Assembly (NCBI RefSeq): GCF_033568475.1
Contig: NC_133123.1
Location: 5,146,001 to 5,210,000 of the forward strand
Length of the DNA: 64,000 nucleotides
Direction of reading: 5' to 3'
Source: Henckelia pumila
Lineage: Eukaryota; Streptophyta; Magnoliopsida; Lamiales; Gesneriaceae
A program made the position numbers and the translations under genes. The notes under the pieces are model-generated. The model saw nothing but the letters and a program-made list of their open reading frames with translations, did not search any database and was not told the origin of the DNA. Of this stretch, positions 11,745 through 21,893 are shown piece after piece (positions within the stretch are counted from its first letter, which is position 1; each line of letters begins with the position of its first letter).

Positions 11745-11968
11745 TGTTGTGAAAAAGTAAATATTTGCGGTAAGAAGTAAATATTCCAAAACTCAAAATA
11801 TATCAAACTCTACACTTTATAATATTTTTCTCTCAACTCAATTGTATTTTTCATCACAAATGAAGACCTATTTATAGATCCACATTTGAGATTAGTCCAA
11901 AAATTAAAACATCATCATCTACATCATCACACACTAATTTTCCATATTTTACAACTCAATATTCAACA
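11745..11968 (-). repeat. 5' LTR of the copia element (224 bp)
   Basis: It has the same TGTTG...CAACA ends as the 3' LTR, and its TATA box lies at plus-strand 11868-11877. Relative to the 3' LTR it lacks 40 bp between two TGTTGAA repeats at its outer end. The AAAAT target copy still abuts it exactly. Confidence 0.92.
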
Positions 11969-12165
11969 AAAATGTCTTTTTTTTCTAACTTCTAAAGCCA
12001 ATTGTTTTCGCATCACTCACAAAACTAGATTTTGTACTGTAAAATGTAGTAATGACTCTCACCCTAATAAAAATGAGTGGAGGACAAGAAATTGATTATT
12101 CTAACTTCAAAAAATATTGATTTATTATTATTTTTGCAATATAATATTTGATTCAATCTCTACAA

Positions 12166-12199
<34 letters not shown>

Positions 12200-12215
12200 T
12201 ATTATTATTATTATT
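12166..12215. repeat. (AAT)n(ATT)n microsatellite
   Basis: A run of AAT units switches to ATT units, giving a self-complementary trinucleotide palindrome 45 bp outside the Mutator-like element. Confidence 0.9.
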
Positions 12216-12260
12216 CACTCATTCTTATGATATGCTTTCTTCATCGTACCATCAATGAAC

Positions 12261-12742
12261 GGGATAAAACCTTAAAATATACTTATAGTTCCGTTGCTTT
12301 CCCATTTATGTCCCTCAAAACATTTCGGTGCCATTCATGTCCCTTATTCTAACTTTGATTTCCAATATGCATCCCTGTCGTCAACTGTGCTGTTAAGAGA
12401 TAACGGATTAGTCACGTGTAAGGCACATGAGTCGGAAAACACCAATATACGCCCAAATCGAAGCCCTCAACACACCATTCTCTGAAATTGACGAACTCTA
12501 ATCCCCAAGATCCACCTTTCCCTTTGCTCCAAACCCCATCGGACCACCGGCCATTGGTCGGCGACGGGAAGCGACAGGAACCCAGCAAATTCGAGAGTAG
12601 CAAATGTAAGTTTTTTTATGTTTCTTATTCTTTGTTTCTTCTTTTTTATGCTACCGATCCCAATATAGTGGTGAGATTTCATGGAATCCCGAGATTTCAT
12701 TAGGTATGTTTTGTTTCTCTTTTTGTTGATTCAAAATAGATT
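12261..12742 (+). repeat. Left terminal inverted repeat of the MULE (about 482 bp)
   Basis: It matches the reverse complement of 25,325-25,808 almost throughout, up to TTCAAAATAGATT. It includes a splice-donor-like AATGTAAGT near 12,606, so transcripts starting in the TIR would carry a TIR-encoded untranslated first exon. Confidence 0.93.
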
Positions 12743-13020
12743 TTTCTTAAATATATTGTATCCAAAACGTTTGTTATTGGTTATGTCACCGATTTTGTTA
12801 TTTTTTGTAGTTTAAAGTGACTAAAAGCTATTGTCGTTGATCTCTAATATCCAGACGAAGTAGAAGCATCTTGCGTTTCACCCCAGACTATGGTATTTAT
12901 TCTATTTAGCACTGATTTTGTTATTTTATATGTACTGTTTAATTATTGATTAACTATATAAAACTCTTTTATGTAACTATTTGTTGGACTAAACCTTTTA
13001 ATTTGTGTATTGATTTACAG
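12604..13020 (+). other. Probable 5' UTR exons and introns of the MULE transposase
   Basis: A donor GTAAGT (about 12,606), an acceptor TAATATCCAG (about 12,854), a small exon ending ACTATG|GT (about 12,891) and an acceptor TTTACAG at 13,020 fit a spliced untranslated leader. The transposase ATG at 13,078 then lies in the third exon. Splice sites were read by eye. Confidence 0.45.
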
Positions 13021-13077
13021 ATAGCATTGGAGATGATACATTCGTTAGTTTGAAACTAAATTATAATAAAAAAAAAA

Positions 13078-14658
13078 ATGAAGGGCACAAGTACATTAAA
13101 AGAATATATTGGGGGAAGTGTTGAATATTATGACTGGGTGGATGCAAATAAAATGAAAATGCTTCATTTGTATGGATTTGCTGAGGAATTAGGTTACAAA
13201 GACACAGAGGTTCCGGTGTTTTGGCATAAAACAGGTCCTAGTTCGAGTAATGGCAGATATCTGGGGAATGATGCAGAGGTATCGACAATTAAAGATAACA
13301 TCCCAACCAACCACCAAGTCGAGATATATATAGCATATGAATGTGATGATGAGATTGATAGCAATAGTGCAACAAGTTCAGAAAATGAAGAAAGTGGATC
13401 AGAATACGATGATGATTACGTCGAAGAAGATGAGTTTCATGATAGTGATTATGAGTTTGAGGAAGATGATAGGGCTTTTGACAGTAATGTCGATCATGAT
13501 GTGGGAATGTTGAATGATGTGGTGATGGTAAATCCAGACATTCCTAATAATGTTTTAGTTGGGATGCAGAATGAAGAAGGCGATGATAATTGTGTTGACA
13601 GTGATGATTTAGATAGTAATTTGGATTCTAATGATGGTGATGGTAAATCCAAGAAATTTCCAATTTTCGACCCAATCAAGGATGCAAAGAATCCTGACTT
13701 GAAAGTTGGAATGATTTTTAGCTCAAGAAATGAGGCTAAATTTGCAATTGAAAGTCATTGTGTTAGACGGGGAAAGTCTGTGAAGTTTGTTAAAGTTGAT
13801 AAGCAGAGGCTTAGGGGTCGGTGTATGCTTGAAGGTTGTGATTGGGTGATTCATGTGTCACCAATGGGTCGTGATAGTTGTTGGCAGATAAAGACTTTCA
13901 AATCGGAAGACAAGGGATGTTTTTGGCATATCAAGAATAAAAATGCTACTTGTAGTTGGTTGGGAAAAACTTTTGTGAAAAAGTTTAAGTCGAACTCAAA
14001 GTTGGGCGTCGTACAATTCCAAGACCAGGTTCTTAATAGCTTGAAATTAAGTATTTCAAGGAAGAAATCTTATATAGCTAAGAGAAAAGCTTTTGAGTTG
14101 CTACAAGGAACTACCACGCAACAATTTAGTAAGATCAGAAATTATTGTCTTGAGTTAAAAAGTGTCGATCCAAGTGCGTCGGTTATCTTAAAACTGACTG
14201 AGGATGATGATGGGCCAAGATTTCAGCGCATGTATATCTGTTTTTCAGCGTGCAAGGAAGGTTTTAAAAAAGCGTGTAGACCTCTGGTAGGTGTTGATGG
14301 ATGCTTCTTGAAGACTGAAATTGGTGGACAGTTGTTAACAGCTGTTGGGCTAGATCCCAACAACAACATCTTCCCTATCAGTTATGCGATGGTTGAAAGA
14401 GAGACCAAAGATTCGTGGATGTGGTTTTTACAGTTACTAGACGCAGACATAGGCTTTGGAGATGGATTTGGTTGGACCTTCATATCTGATAAACAAAAAG
14501 GTCTAATTCCAGCATTTGAAAGTTTGTTTCCTGCTGCGGATAATCGTTTTTGTGTGAGACATTTACACACTAACATGAAAAATGATGGTTTCAAAGGTAT
14601 GTCAATTAAAAATGCATTTTGGGCAGCTGCAAAATCAACAACAATACCAGAATTTTGA
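13078..14658 (+). pseudogene. MURA-like MULE transposase, truncated and frameshifted
   Basis: 526 codons. About residues 95-195 are a long acidic low-complexity stretch. A MuDR-type DNA-binding/plug domain follows at about 205-300 (KVGMIFSSRNEAKFAIESH, CMLEGCDW). The MULE transposase catalytic domain begins at about 400 with VGVDGCFL (first D) and FISDKQKGLIPA (second D). The CVRHLHTNM and TIPEF segments follow. The frame stops at TIPEF; removing one T from the TTTT run at 14,653-14,656 would let it continue for some 20 codons in DRAYDF-like sequence before degenerating. The third catalytic acidic residue and the C-terminal SWIM zinc finger (CXCX~CXH) are absent. Full-length relatives are 700-900 residues. 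The protein would cut and rejoin DNA at the TIRs, but this copy cannot be active. Confidence 0.9.
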
Positions 14659-14688
14659 CAGAGCATATGACTTTAGTTTATCCAAGCT

Positions 14689-14790
14689 TTTGGTGATGTT
14701 TGCTTTAGGATATGTACATTTATTTTGGAGGAGATTGTGATGTTTGCTTTTGGATATGTACATTTTGGAGGAGATGGTGATGTGTAATTT
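14689..14790 (+). repeat. Short tandem repeat after the transposase
   Basis: GTGATGTTTGCTTT(A/T)GGATATG, then TTTTGGAGGAGAT, occurs twice with a period of about 45 bp. A related partial unit follows. It lies in the probable 3' flank of the transposase. Confidence 0.6.
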
Positions 14791-15101
14791 TGGTTACATT
14801 AGACGGATACATTTTCTGTCAATTGATGGATACATTTGTTGTGCTAGGTAATATTTGTTGTTGTGATTTTGAGGTTTTATGATATTTAAGGGAAAACTCT
14901 ATCATGAATTTTGGTTATTTTATAACTATGTTTGCTTTAAAAACATATAACTAATCATTAGAGATTAAGCAAAATAGTAGTGTTCATTCATTAAACACAT
15001 AACATAGAATTTCAAGTCTGTTACATTCTTCCATCATCAAATTTTGCATGCATCCAAATAAAAAAAAAAACTAAAGTCACTACACCATGGAACCCTATCA
15101 A

Positions 15102-15276
15102 TTAATCACTGTTATGAGCAGAGTCCATTTTCTTCTTAACATCTTCATAAAGCTCAGCGATCTTAGCTGCATTACGACGGTATGCATCAGCCAAATCCAG
15201 TTGAATTTTTATCATCTTCCCTAGTTCTTCAATCTGACTCATTGTTTCACCAGATCTTGAAGATGCAGTTGCATTT
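15102..15276 (-). pseudogene. MULE second gene, 3' part (coiled-coil tail)
   Basis: On the minus strand this reads an open segment with MSQIEELGKMIKIQLDLADA and RRNAAKIAELYEDVKKKMD, ending in SD and TAA at 15102-15104. It is heptad-like and highly charged, a probable short coiled coil. It is the continuation of the segment at 24,812-25,023. The gypsy element inserted between them, marked by CATTT at 15272-15276 and 24807-24811. Across the rejoined target the two parts are out of phase by one base, so there is either a frameshift or an unrecognised intron. The 3' end faces the transposase 3' end (convergent). Confidence 0.6.
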
Positions 15277-18203
15277 TGTAAGACCCGTAAATATTAAGTT
15301 CTTAATGACGGGATTTAAGATTTAAATTTCGGATATGAGAAAATATTTATTTGAAGAAGTTAAGAAATGTGGAATTGCAATTTCGGGTCAGAAATATTTA
15401 ATTTGAGGATTTTCGGATTTTAAGAAGTTTATTATCCGGAATTCTTAAATTAAAAGATTAAAAATATTTGCAATTGATATTTATGGAATTTAAGATGTGA
15501 ATTCCAAGATGATAAATATCAATAATGAATTTTGAGGATAAAATCCGAGAAAAGGCCAATTTGCAAATATTGAGCAATTCAGGGACTAAAGTGCAATAAT
15601 ATCCGAAATGATTTAATTTTAATCCAAGAATATTTAATTTGAGAATATTTAGAGTTTAGACTTGAATTCTAATATTCTTAAATTATTTAGGATTGAAATT
15701 GAATTAAATCGCTTGTTCAGGGACTGAATTGCAATTAGGCCAAAGTTCATGGACCAAAGTGCAATTTTGCTTGCAACTTGCCATATAAAAACGTGTAATA
15801 TGTAGGAAATGGGCAGATTGCAGCCCAAACTTCAGAAGAAAACGAGAGAAGGGAAAAGGAAGGGGTTTCAACCATTTTTGCCTTTTCGAGTCCGGATTAA
15901 ATTCAATCCATCCGGTAGAATTTTCGATTGATCGTATATTTGCGATCACAGCTCCGAGTGCTACGTTTTGATGTAAATTTTATGAAGTTCTGCCATGTTT
16001 GAATTTTATGTTGTTGTTAGAATTAAGATTTGATTGTATAAACATGTTTTAGCATATACAACGATAGTATATCTAAGACGGATCGAAAAAAGATCGTCGT
16101 TTGGACATGTTTTGGAATGTTGAAAGAATTATAGCAATTCTGATTTTTAGGGGATGATGTTCACGATATTTGCTGCTAGAAGTGGTGATGATATGTGATT
16201 GATATGATTGTCTAAATGATGTTCAAGCTTTTGGATAGACCGAAATCATATCGTTACGTCGCCGGTTCAAGATTTTTAATTGATATGTATTATCAATGTC
16301 TAAAGCTCATCCTCAAGTGTTTAGTGGATGAATTGAATATGCAATTGAGTTTAGAATGATATTTGAATCGAAAGAATTATCGAAGTCGAATAGTTGCGAC
16401 GTCGGTTTGAATTCCGATTGTATTAGTCAGATTTGAAATGTATCAGCTTTAAAGAAACATCGATTCAGATTGAAAATTGATGTTTAGATATGTTATACAT
16501 TATTTCAGATTTGACTTGAAGATTATCGAAGTTGAATTGACGAGTTCGAGTTCGAATGACTTGAAGTGTTTGAAGTTGAATCAAGAATACCTTCAAGTAG
16601 CACTGATTGAAATAAGCAGAATTTGATGTCAGATTTGGACAGCTTATAGTTGATCAAGAATTGACAGAGTGTCAGCTATTTGAATCAGAAATGCAGGTAT
16701 GAATAGACATTAATAAGATGGGCAGAATAACTCGAGATTGTTTTGCTTATCGAGTTGCCTAAAATCACATATTTGCCTGTTTTTATATATGTTATGGTTT
16801 ACGTTTACATAAATGGGATAGATTATTCAGGATAGCTATTTTCTTGAATTTCCCAGAACATTTATGTAAATGTTTACCTGTGTAAGCTGATTTGTATTAT
16901 TTGCTGTATTGAACATGTTTTACATGTTTTATGAGATGCTTGCAGATTTATTGCTATCTTTATGTGATTAGCTGCTTTGTTTTGCTTAATTGGTTATTGA
17001 GCAAGTGTTCAAGGTGTTTTATAGCTTTTAATGCATACAGCTTATGTTGCATTCATCTTGAACTCCAGCCTTAATAACACAGAGGGCAGCCATCGCCTAG
17101 AGTGCAGATGACGTTTGGAGAGCTGTAGTGAGTGGCATGAAATGTAGATTTATTTCTAGAGTCAGCTTGACTCATGGCACAGAATATGGATTTATGTTCA
17201 GATCCAGAAGACTCACTATAGTTGCACCAAAGTCAAAGGAGTAAAATACTTGATGCTTCCTCGAATGGGCGTGTCGGTAGTTTGAGAGCTATTTTATTCC
17301 TCGGGATCCCAAAGAACCAAGCTTTATTGATATCAGCTTTGCTAGCCTATCCTTTGGCACATGCATTGCATTTATGCATTAACCTAGAGATTTCTATGGT
17401 TTAGATTATGCGTTTATAAATGCTAGCATGTTATGTTATTATATGGTATTCAAGATGTGAATTAGTTTATATGCTTAAATGATGTATATGCATGCTATTC
17501 ATACTGAGATTTATTCTCACCGGAGCTATCCGGCTGTTGTTTTGTTTGTATGTGTGCATTGCATCAGGTTGGGGACATGATCAAGCTAAAGTTGGCTTGG
17601 ATAGCATCAAGAAGAGTTTTTACAAGTGAGGACTCGGGTTTAGCAGAAAGACTCGTACTTGTATTACTTATACATGTTAGAGAGCAAGAACCTTTATATA
17701 GGTTGTTTATGTCAAGTATAGATTTTTACTTGAGAATTCATGTATTCTAGACCACTTGATATTAGTTTGAATGCATGTAAATATATAGAATCATGTTGAA
17801 AGAGTATATGGATGTTTGAGATTTGATATACCATGTTTCATAGTTGGAATGGTTGTTTTTATCAGCAAATGAAGTCTGCAGCATTCTGAAGCAGAGTAGC
17901 TCGCTTGATCGGTATAATATGCCGGATCGAGCGAGGCCTTTATTTTCCAAAGCAGAGAAATCAATTTTCTTTCTCGCTCGATCGGTAAAAGTTCACCGAT
18001 CGAGCGAGACCAAAAATGTTGCAGGCCGAGAGTTTTTATGTTGCGCTCGCTCGATCGGGCAAGTTTCACCGATCGAGCGAGACACTGTGTTTTAAAAAAA
18101 AAAAATTTAGCTATTGGTTTGAATATTTTTTTTTTGGCTATGATTAATTGCTTATTAATCGTTTATTGTCCTAAGATGAGATTAGCAACCCGAGGTCCCC
18201 ACA
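15277..18203 (+). repeat. 5' LTR of the gypsy element (2,927 bp)
   Basis: It starts TGTAAGACCCG and ends GGTCCCCACA. It holds a triple hairpin array near its 3' end (17,899-18,081). Short open frames inside are shared with the other LTR but resemble no protein family I know. Confidence 0.93.
17899..18081 (+). repeat. Triple palindrome array in the 5' LTR
   Basis: There are three inverted repeats of the form CTCGCTCGATCGGT...ACCGATCGAGCGAG with a period of about 72 bp. The middle one (17972-18009) has perfect 15-bp arms and an 8-bp loop. The third (18046-18081) has perfect 13-bp arms. The first (17899-17936) has one mismatch and one inserted base. They are strongly GC-rich in an AT-rich LTR, so they would form stable stem-loops in RNA or paired binding sites in DNA. 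Confidence 0.9.
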
Positions 18204-18208
18204 ACAGG

Positions 18209-18221
18209 TGGTATCAGAGCG
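18209..18221 (+). other. Primer-binding site of the gypsy element
   Basis: TGGTATCAGAGCG, complementary to the 3' end of plant initiator tRNA-Met, lies five bases after the 5' LTR. Confidence 0.9.
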
Positions 18222-18805
18222 TAAAGTCTTGGACTAAGATATAAGTTGAGCGGGGTAGATTGAGTCGCATGCATTTATAGTATTGCATGATTATGCTTTA
18301 CTTGCTTTTGCTTCTTTGTATGCGACTATGATTATTTGATTGAACACTACTTGCTTTATTGAGATAAGAATTACATGCTTATATGCTGATATGTATGCCT
18401 GATTTCTTGAATTCATTAGCATAAATGAATTCGTTGCAAGCATGTATTATTTGAAAAAGCATGATATTTTGCAAGTATGTGTTCTAGTCAGAAGCATGAG
18501 ATTATATGTATGTTGTTATACTGTAATTGTATTTTATAATCCCTGCCATATATATTGCTTCTGTTATCAAATCAGACAGGTTGTGCAGATAGCATAAGAA
18601 CCTCAGATAGAACAGAATAGCAGATAGCACAGAACAGTGTTGAGGTAAGTATTTGAATTCAGTACACTGAGGAGTATGTTAGTTGAACAACTCCAAAGCT
18701 ATTGATCACCAACCAGAAAGATACAGCATAGGCTATGTCTAGAAAGGGGTTGAATTGACGAGTTGGATCAGCTGTTCAAGAGAAGCATATTCAGATGAAC
18801 ATAGA

Positions 18806-18850
18806 ATCAGCTTGATTTTATATCAACTCCAGGACTTAGCTAGAAGTTGG
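18806..18850 (+). pseudogene. Gypsy gag remnant
   Basis: Fifteen codons read ISLILYQLQDLARSW, followed at once by a stop. This matches the conserved YQLQ..A..WW segment of the retrotransposon gag domain. No continuous gag frame surrounds it. Confidence 0.65.
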
Positions 18851-20930
18851 TGAAGCCAGAAAAAGTATTGCAATTGTTTGGCAGGTAAGTAAACAGAATT
18901 TTTTATTTCCATATATGCTACAAATGATAGAATAGTAGACTTTGCAGAATAGAAGTACAAGTTGATTTCACGCCAAAAAAAAAAAACAAAATCATGAACC
19001 GGTAGTATGAGGCAGAGTTGAATTCTTATTCACGCCTCACAATTATGATCATCACCAGATATTCCATAGCAGTATAGCTATGCAGCAAGAACAGCAAGAA
19101 ATAGTGACAACATCAGCAAAGATTGATTCAATCTCAACGTCAGCAAATGAATAACTATAAGCATAAGTCCCCTAGCTGAAACAGATCAAGAGAACAGTTG
19201 AATGACAGATAATTTCTTAGGCAATAAGCAAGTACAGAAAATGCGGCTCAAGTTGTATCAGATAAGAATCTTACAGGTAAGTGAGTTAATTCTAGTTAAC
19301 CACTTGTATATTGATTATATAGCATACATTCATAGACCAGTGATTTGTTATGCTATAATCTATATCTGATGAGCCTTTATTTATTGTATTTACTGAGATT
19401 TTGTCTTTAAGTAGATGGAATGCATGTGCAAGATTAGTTATAGACGATGCAATGCAGAATTGAGGAAATAAGATTGAATGTACTGATATCAGATATGGGA
19501 TATTAAGTTAGAAATTTGTGCAATGATAAAGCAATAGAAATGTATAGAAATGTATGATATGAGTTTCAGACATAAGATTTTGTTATTTCGGTACTGATTA
19601 GATCATGTTGACTGTAGAAGAATGTCAGTAGAAGTCTAGTCGATATACTGAACTAGTACAACATTAACCTAGAATTGACAGCTATGTCAGTGGTTAGAAT
19701 GTACACAAATAGTTCAAGCCTATTTCGAATTTTCTATGACATGAATGCAATTCTTTTTAGAGTGGTGTCTAGTACGAAAGTATTATGACAACTTGTATAG
19801 AAGAGCATTACTTGATCTGAAGAACTTCAGAAACAACTAGCAGATTGAGTAGAAAAGAATTATGTAGTACCGAAATGATTCTATGACGATAAGTTATGTC
19901 GAAAAGATTATATTCGACTATTGTCAGCTCAGAATTAATAAATGAACTCATATCATTAGAGAATCAAAAAAATCAGTTACAGTTGAGCTATATCTTCAAT
20001 TTTGCTGAAGCTATTACATCATAGAAATCATGATTCTTGAATTTCTTGATATCGATGCAGAGGTTGTATTATTTGACCTCGATTGATATTGATTGACTCT
20101 TATTTCTTTGCTAGAGTCTACTTTGATTCACTCGCTGTCATTCAGAATATTTGATTTTGACTGACATTTCCTTGAGCGAGTTCCTTTATTTGGAAATTTG
20201 AGAATTCTTGATGATTTGATGTGTTTATTTAGTATATTTTGAAGTATTTGGCTCGTAACTGATAGAAATTCAGATTCAGACCATCAGCAAGATTTATGGG
20301 TTTTAGCTAATTGATGGATTTATTGGGTACAGATCTGTATTTGTTGTAAGTTTGTGCTTGACAGATATTTAAAAGATCAAAATTGTTGCGATCCAAGCTA
20401 AACTTGATTGGTTTGAAAAGATAAAAGCAACATTGATTTTAGATCAAGCAATAGACTATTGATTGAGAATGCAAGATTAAGATAAGAGATAAGACAGCAG
20501 AGCAGAACAGATGAATTTTGCAGTGACTAATTGTTGAATTATGCCAAATATTCTAGATATGGAATATCAGATTCTGAAAGAGGCATATGACAATAGATGA
20601 ATATCCATTCAGTTGTCTAAACATGTATGATTTACATGTAGTATTACTTGGAAATAAGTATTAGTGAAAGAAATGAAAGCAGATACGACAGAATTGACGT
20701 TACCAATATTAGAATTCCAGTAAAAGAAGCAGAAAAGAAGAACTCAAGTGAGTTATGTAACAGATTAGTTACATAAAAGTTGAAAGAAGATCAACTTTAC
20801 GAACAACTTTAGTTCAAATCTACTTGAATCATCATGATTGTGCAAATTTAGATTGTATTCGATTTCGACAGATTCAAGAATATGGTGTATTAGATATGAT
20901 ACAACCATAAAAGATAATGGTTATGCATTG
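18851..20930 (+). other. Decayed interior of the gypsy element, no recognisable coding
   Basis: About 2.1 kb with dense stops in all frames. It should hold protease, reverse transcriptase and RNase H in an intact relative, but I recognise none of their motifs. It is either deleted and replaced or beyond recognition by eye. Confidence 0.55.
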
Positions 20931-21152
20931 AGCAAGATGATCAGATTACAGGAATGAGTGAAATCTATTGTCCAGATAGAGACTTTAGATTGGTTTTCTA
21001 GATTGTGGCAGTGATTGTCAGATGTTCTGAGTGTTGGGTTGTATGAGATTTCAGTATACCATCCTCTGATTAGTGGACTATCAGATGTGATTATCCAGAT
21101 TTCCGAGGATATGCTCAGAACTAGAGTACTAGATTCGGTACTAATTGATTGA
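20931..21152 (+). pseudogene. Gypsy integrase remnant
   Basis: One frame of 74 codons with two internal stops and a final stop aligns with the integrase core. SKMIRLQE corresponds to the ...EIVRLHG segment, then FSRLWQ to the ...SRFWQ segment. YHPLISGLSD corresponds to the YHPQTDGQSE signature, and SEDMLRTRVLD to LEDMLRACVLD. The second catalytic aspartate region and the E of the signature are lost. This fixes the superfamily as Ty3/gypsy and shows that the protein is dead. Confidence 0.8.
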
Positions 21153-21880
21153 TTATTTGCCACTTGATTACTATGATTCCTGTAAGAGCTCTTGAATAGC
21201 TATAAAGACAGTATTTTGATGATTGATTGATCAGAAACACAGAAATGTCTTTATATAGAAATGATCTTTCAGAACTATCAGCTATTTGACCAGCTATGAG
21301 TCAAGAAATGATAGAGAATGTGAAGATTGTTTTGAACAGAAATAGAACAGCAGTGACTGAGCTAGAAAATGGGCAACAGGTATAGAGATTTGAAGCCTGA
21401 GCAAAATGATCAATTCAGAAATTGTTTATCGAGCATCAGTAGATTTAGAAAGAAATTTCAGAATTGATTTCTATGAGTATTTGATCTAGCTTATTGATTA
21501 ATACTCAAGCATGAAGTATCAGATAGATGAATTGTTATCCATATGCATTGGCTGAAAAATATCAGCTAGAACATGTATGTGTATTCAATTCAGATGCAAC
21601 AGAAGTTGATAAGATTGTAAGTAAGACAAAGTAATTGATGCAGAGTTAGATCACAAGAAAGAGCAACTTAGATATAAGTTGACTCAGTGATTATATGTGA
21701 ATGCGAATAGATATGATTGCAGAAACAATCAGAAAGAAGATTAAGCTATGATAGAAGAGAAGATATCAGAATAGATATCGATAGCTCAGAGAATTGAAGT
21801 TAGTATTACTTCAGTCAGCTACACAGCCTACAAGAATCAGCAGTAAGATCGATGCGATTTCGAGGACGAAATCATTCCTT
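21153..21880 (+). other. Decayed 3' interior of the gypsy element
   Basis: This should correspond to the integrase C terminus and, in chromoviruses, the chromodomain. No motif survives until the TCGAGGACGAAATC box at about 21,860. Confidence 0.5.
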
Positions 21881-21893
21881 AGAGGGGAGGAAA
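21881..21893 (+). other. Polypurine tract of the gypsy element
   Basis: AGAGGGGAGGAAA abuts the TG of the 3' LTR. It follows the TCGAGGACGAAATC box that marks the end of pol in Tekay/Del-type elements. Confidence 0.85.

Larger units (their letters stand above)
5750..11968 (-). mobile_element. Ty1/copia LTR retrotransposon, recently inactivated
   Basis: This is a complete element in minus orientation, with LTRs beginning TGTTG and ending CAACA. It is flanked by a perfect 5-bp target duplication AAAAT (5745-5749 and 11969-11973). The order in its own sense is 5' LTR, leader of about 0.9 kb, gag, and pol ordered protease, integrase, reverse transcriptase, RNase H. A purine tract and the 3' LTR follow. 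The LTRs are nearly identical apart from one 40-bp deletion, so insertion was recent. Coding damage is light: one gag frameshift and two in-frame stops in pol. Confidence 0.93.

Noticed and set aside
17899-18081. CRISPR-like array or rRNA spacer
   Set aside because: There are only three units, they are palindromic, and they are exactly shared by two LTRs of a plant retroelement.
18209-18221. tRNA fragment or tRNA gene
   Set aside because: Only the primer-binding complement of a tRNA end is present; no cloverleaf surrounds it. The same holds at 58,355.
20921-21163. Minus-strand 80-codon ORF
   Set aside because: It is antisense to the integrase remnant on the plus strand, which explains the open frame.
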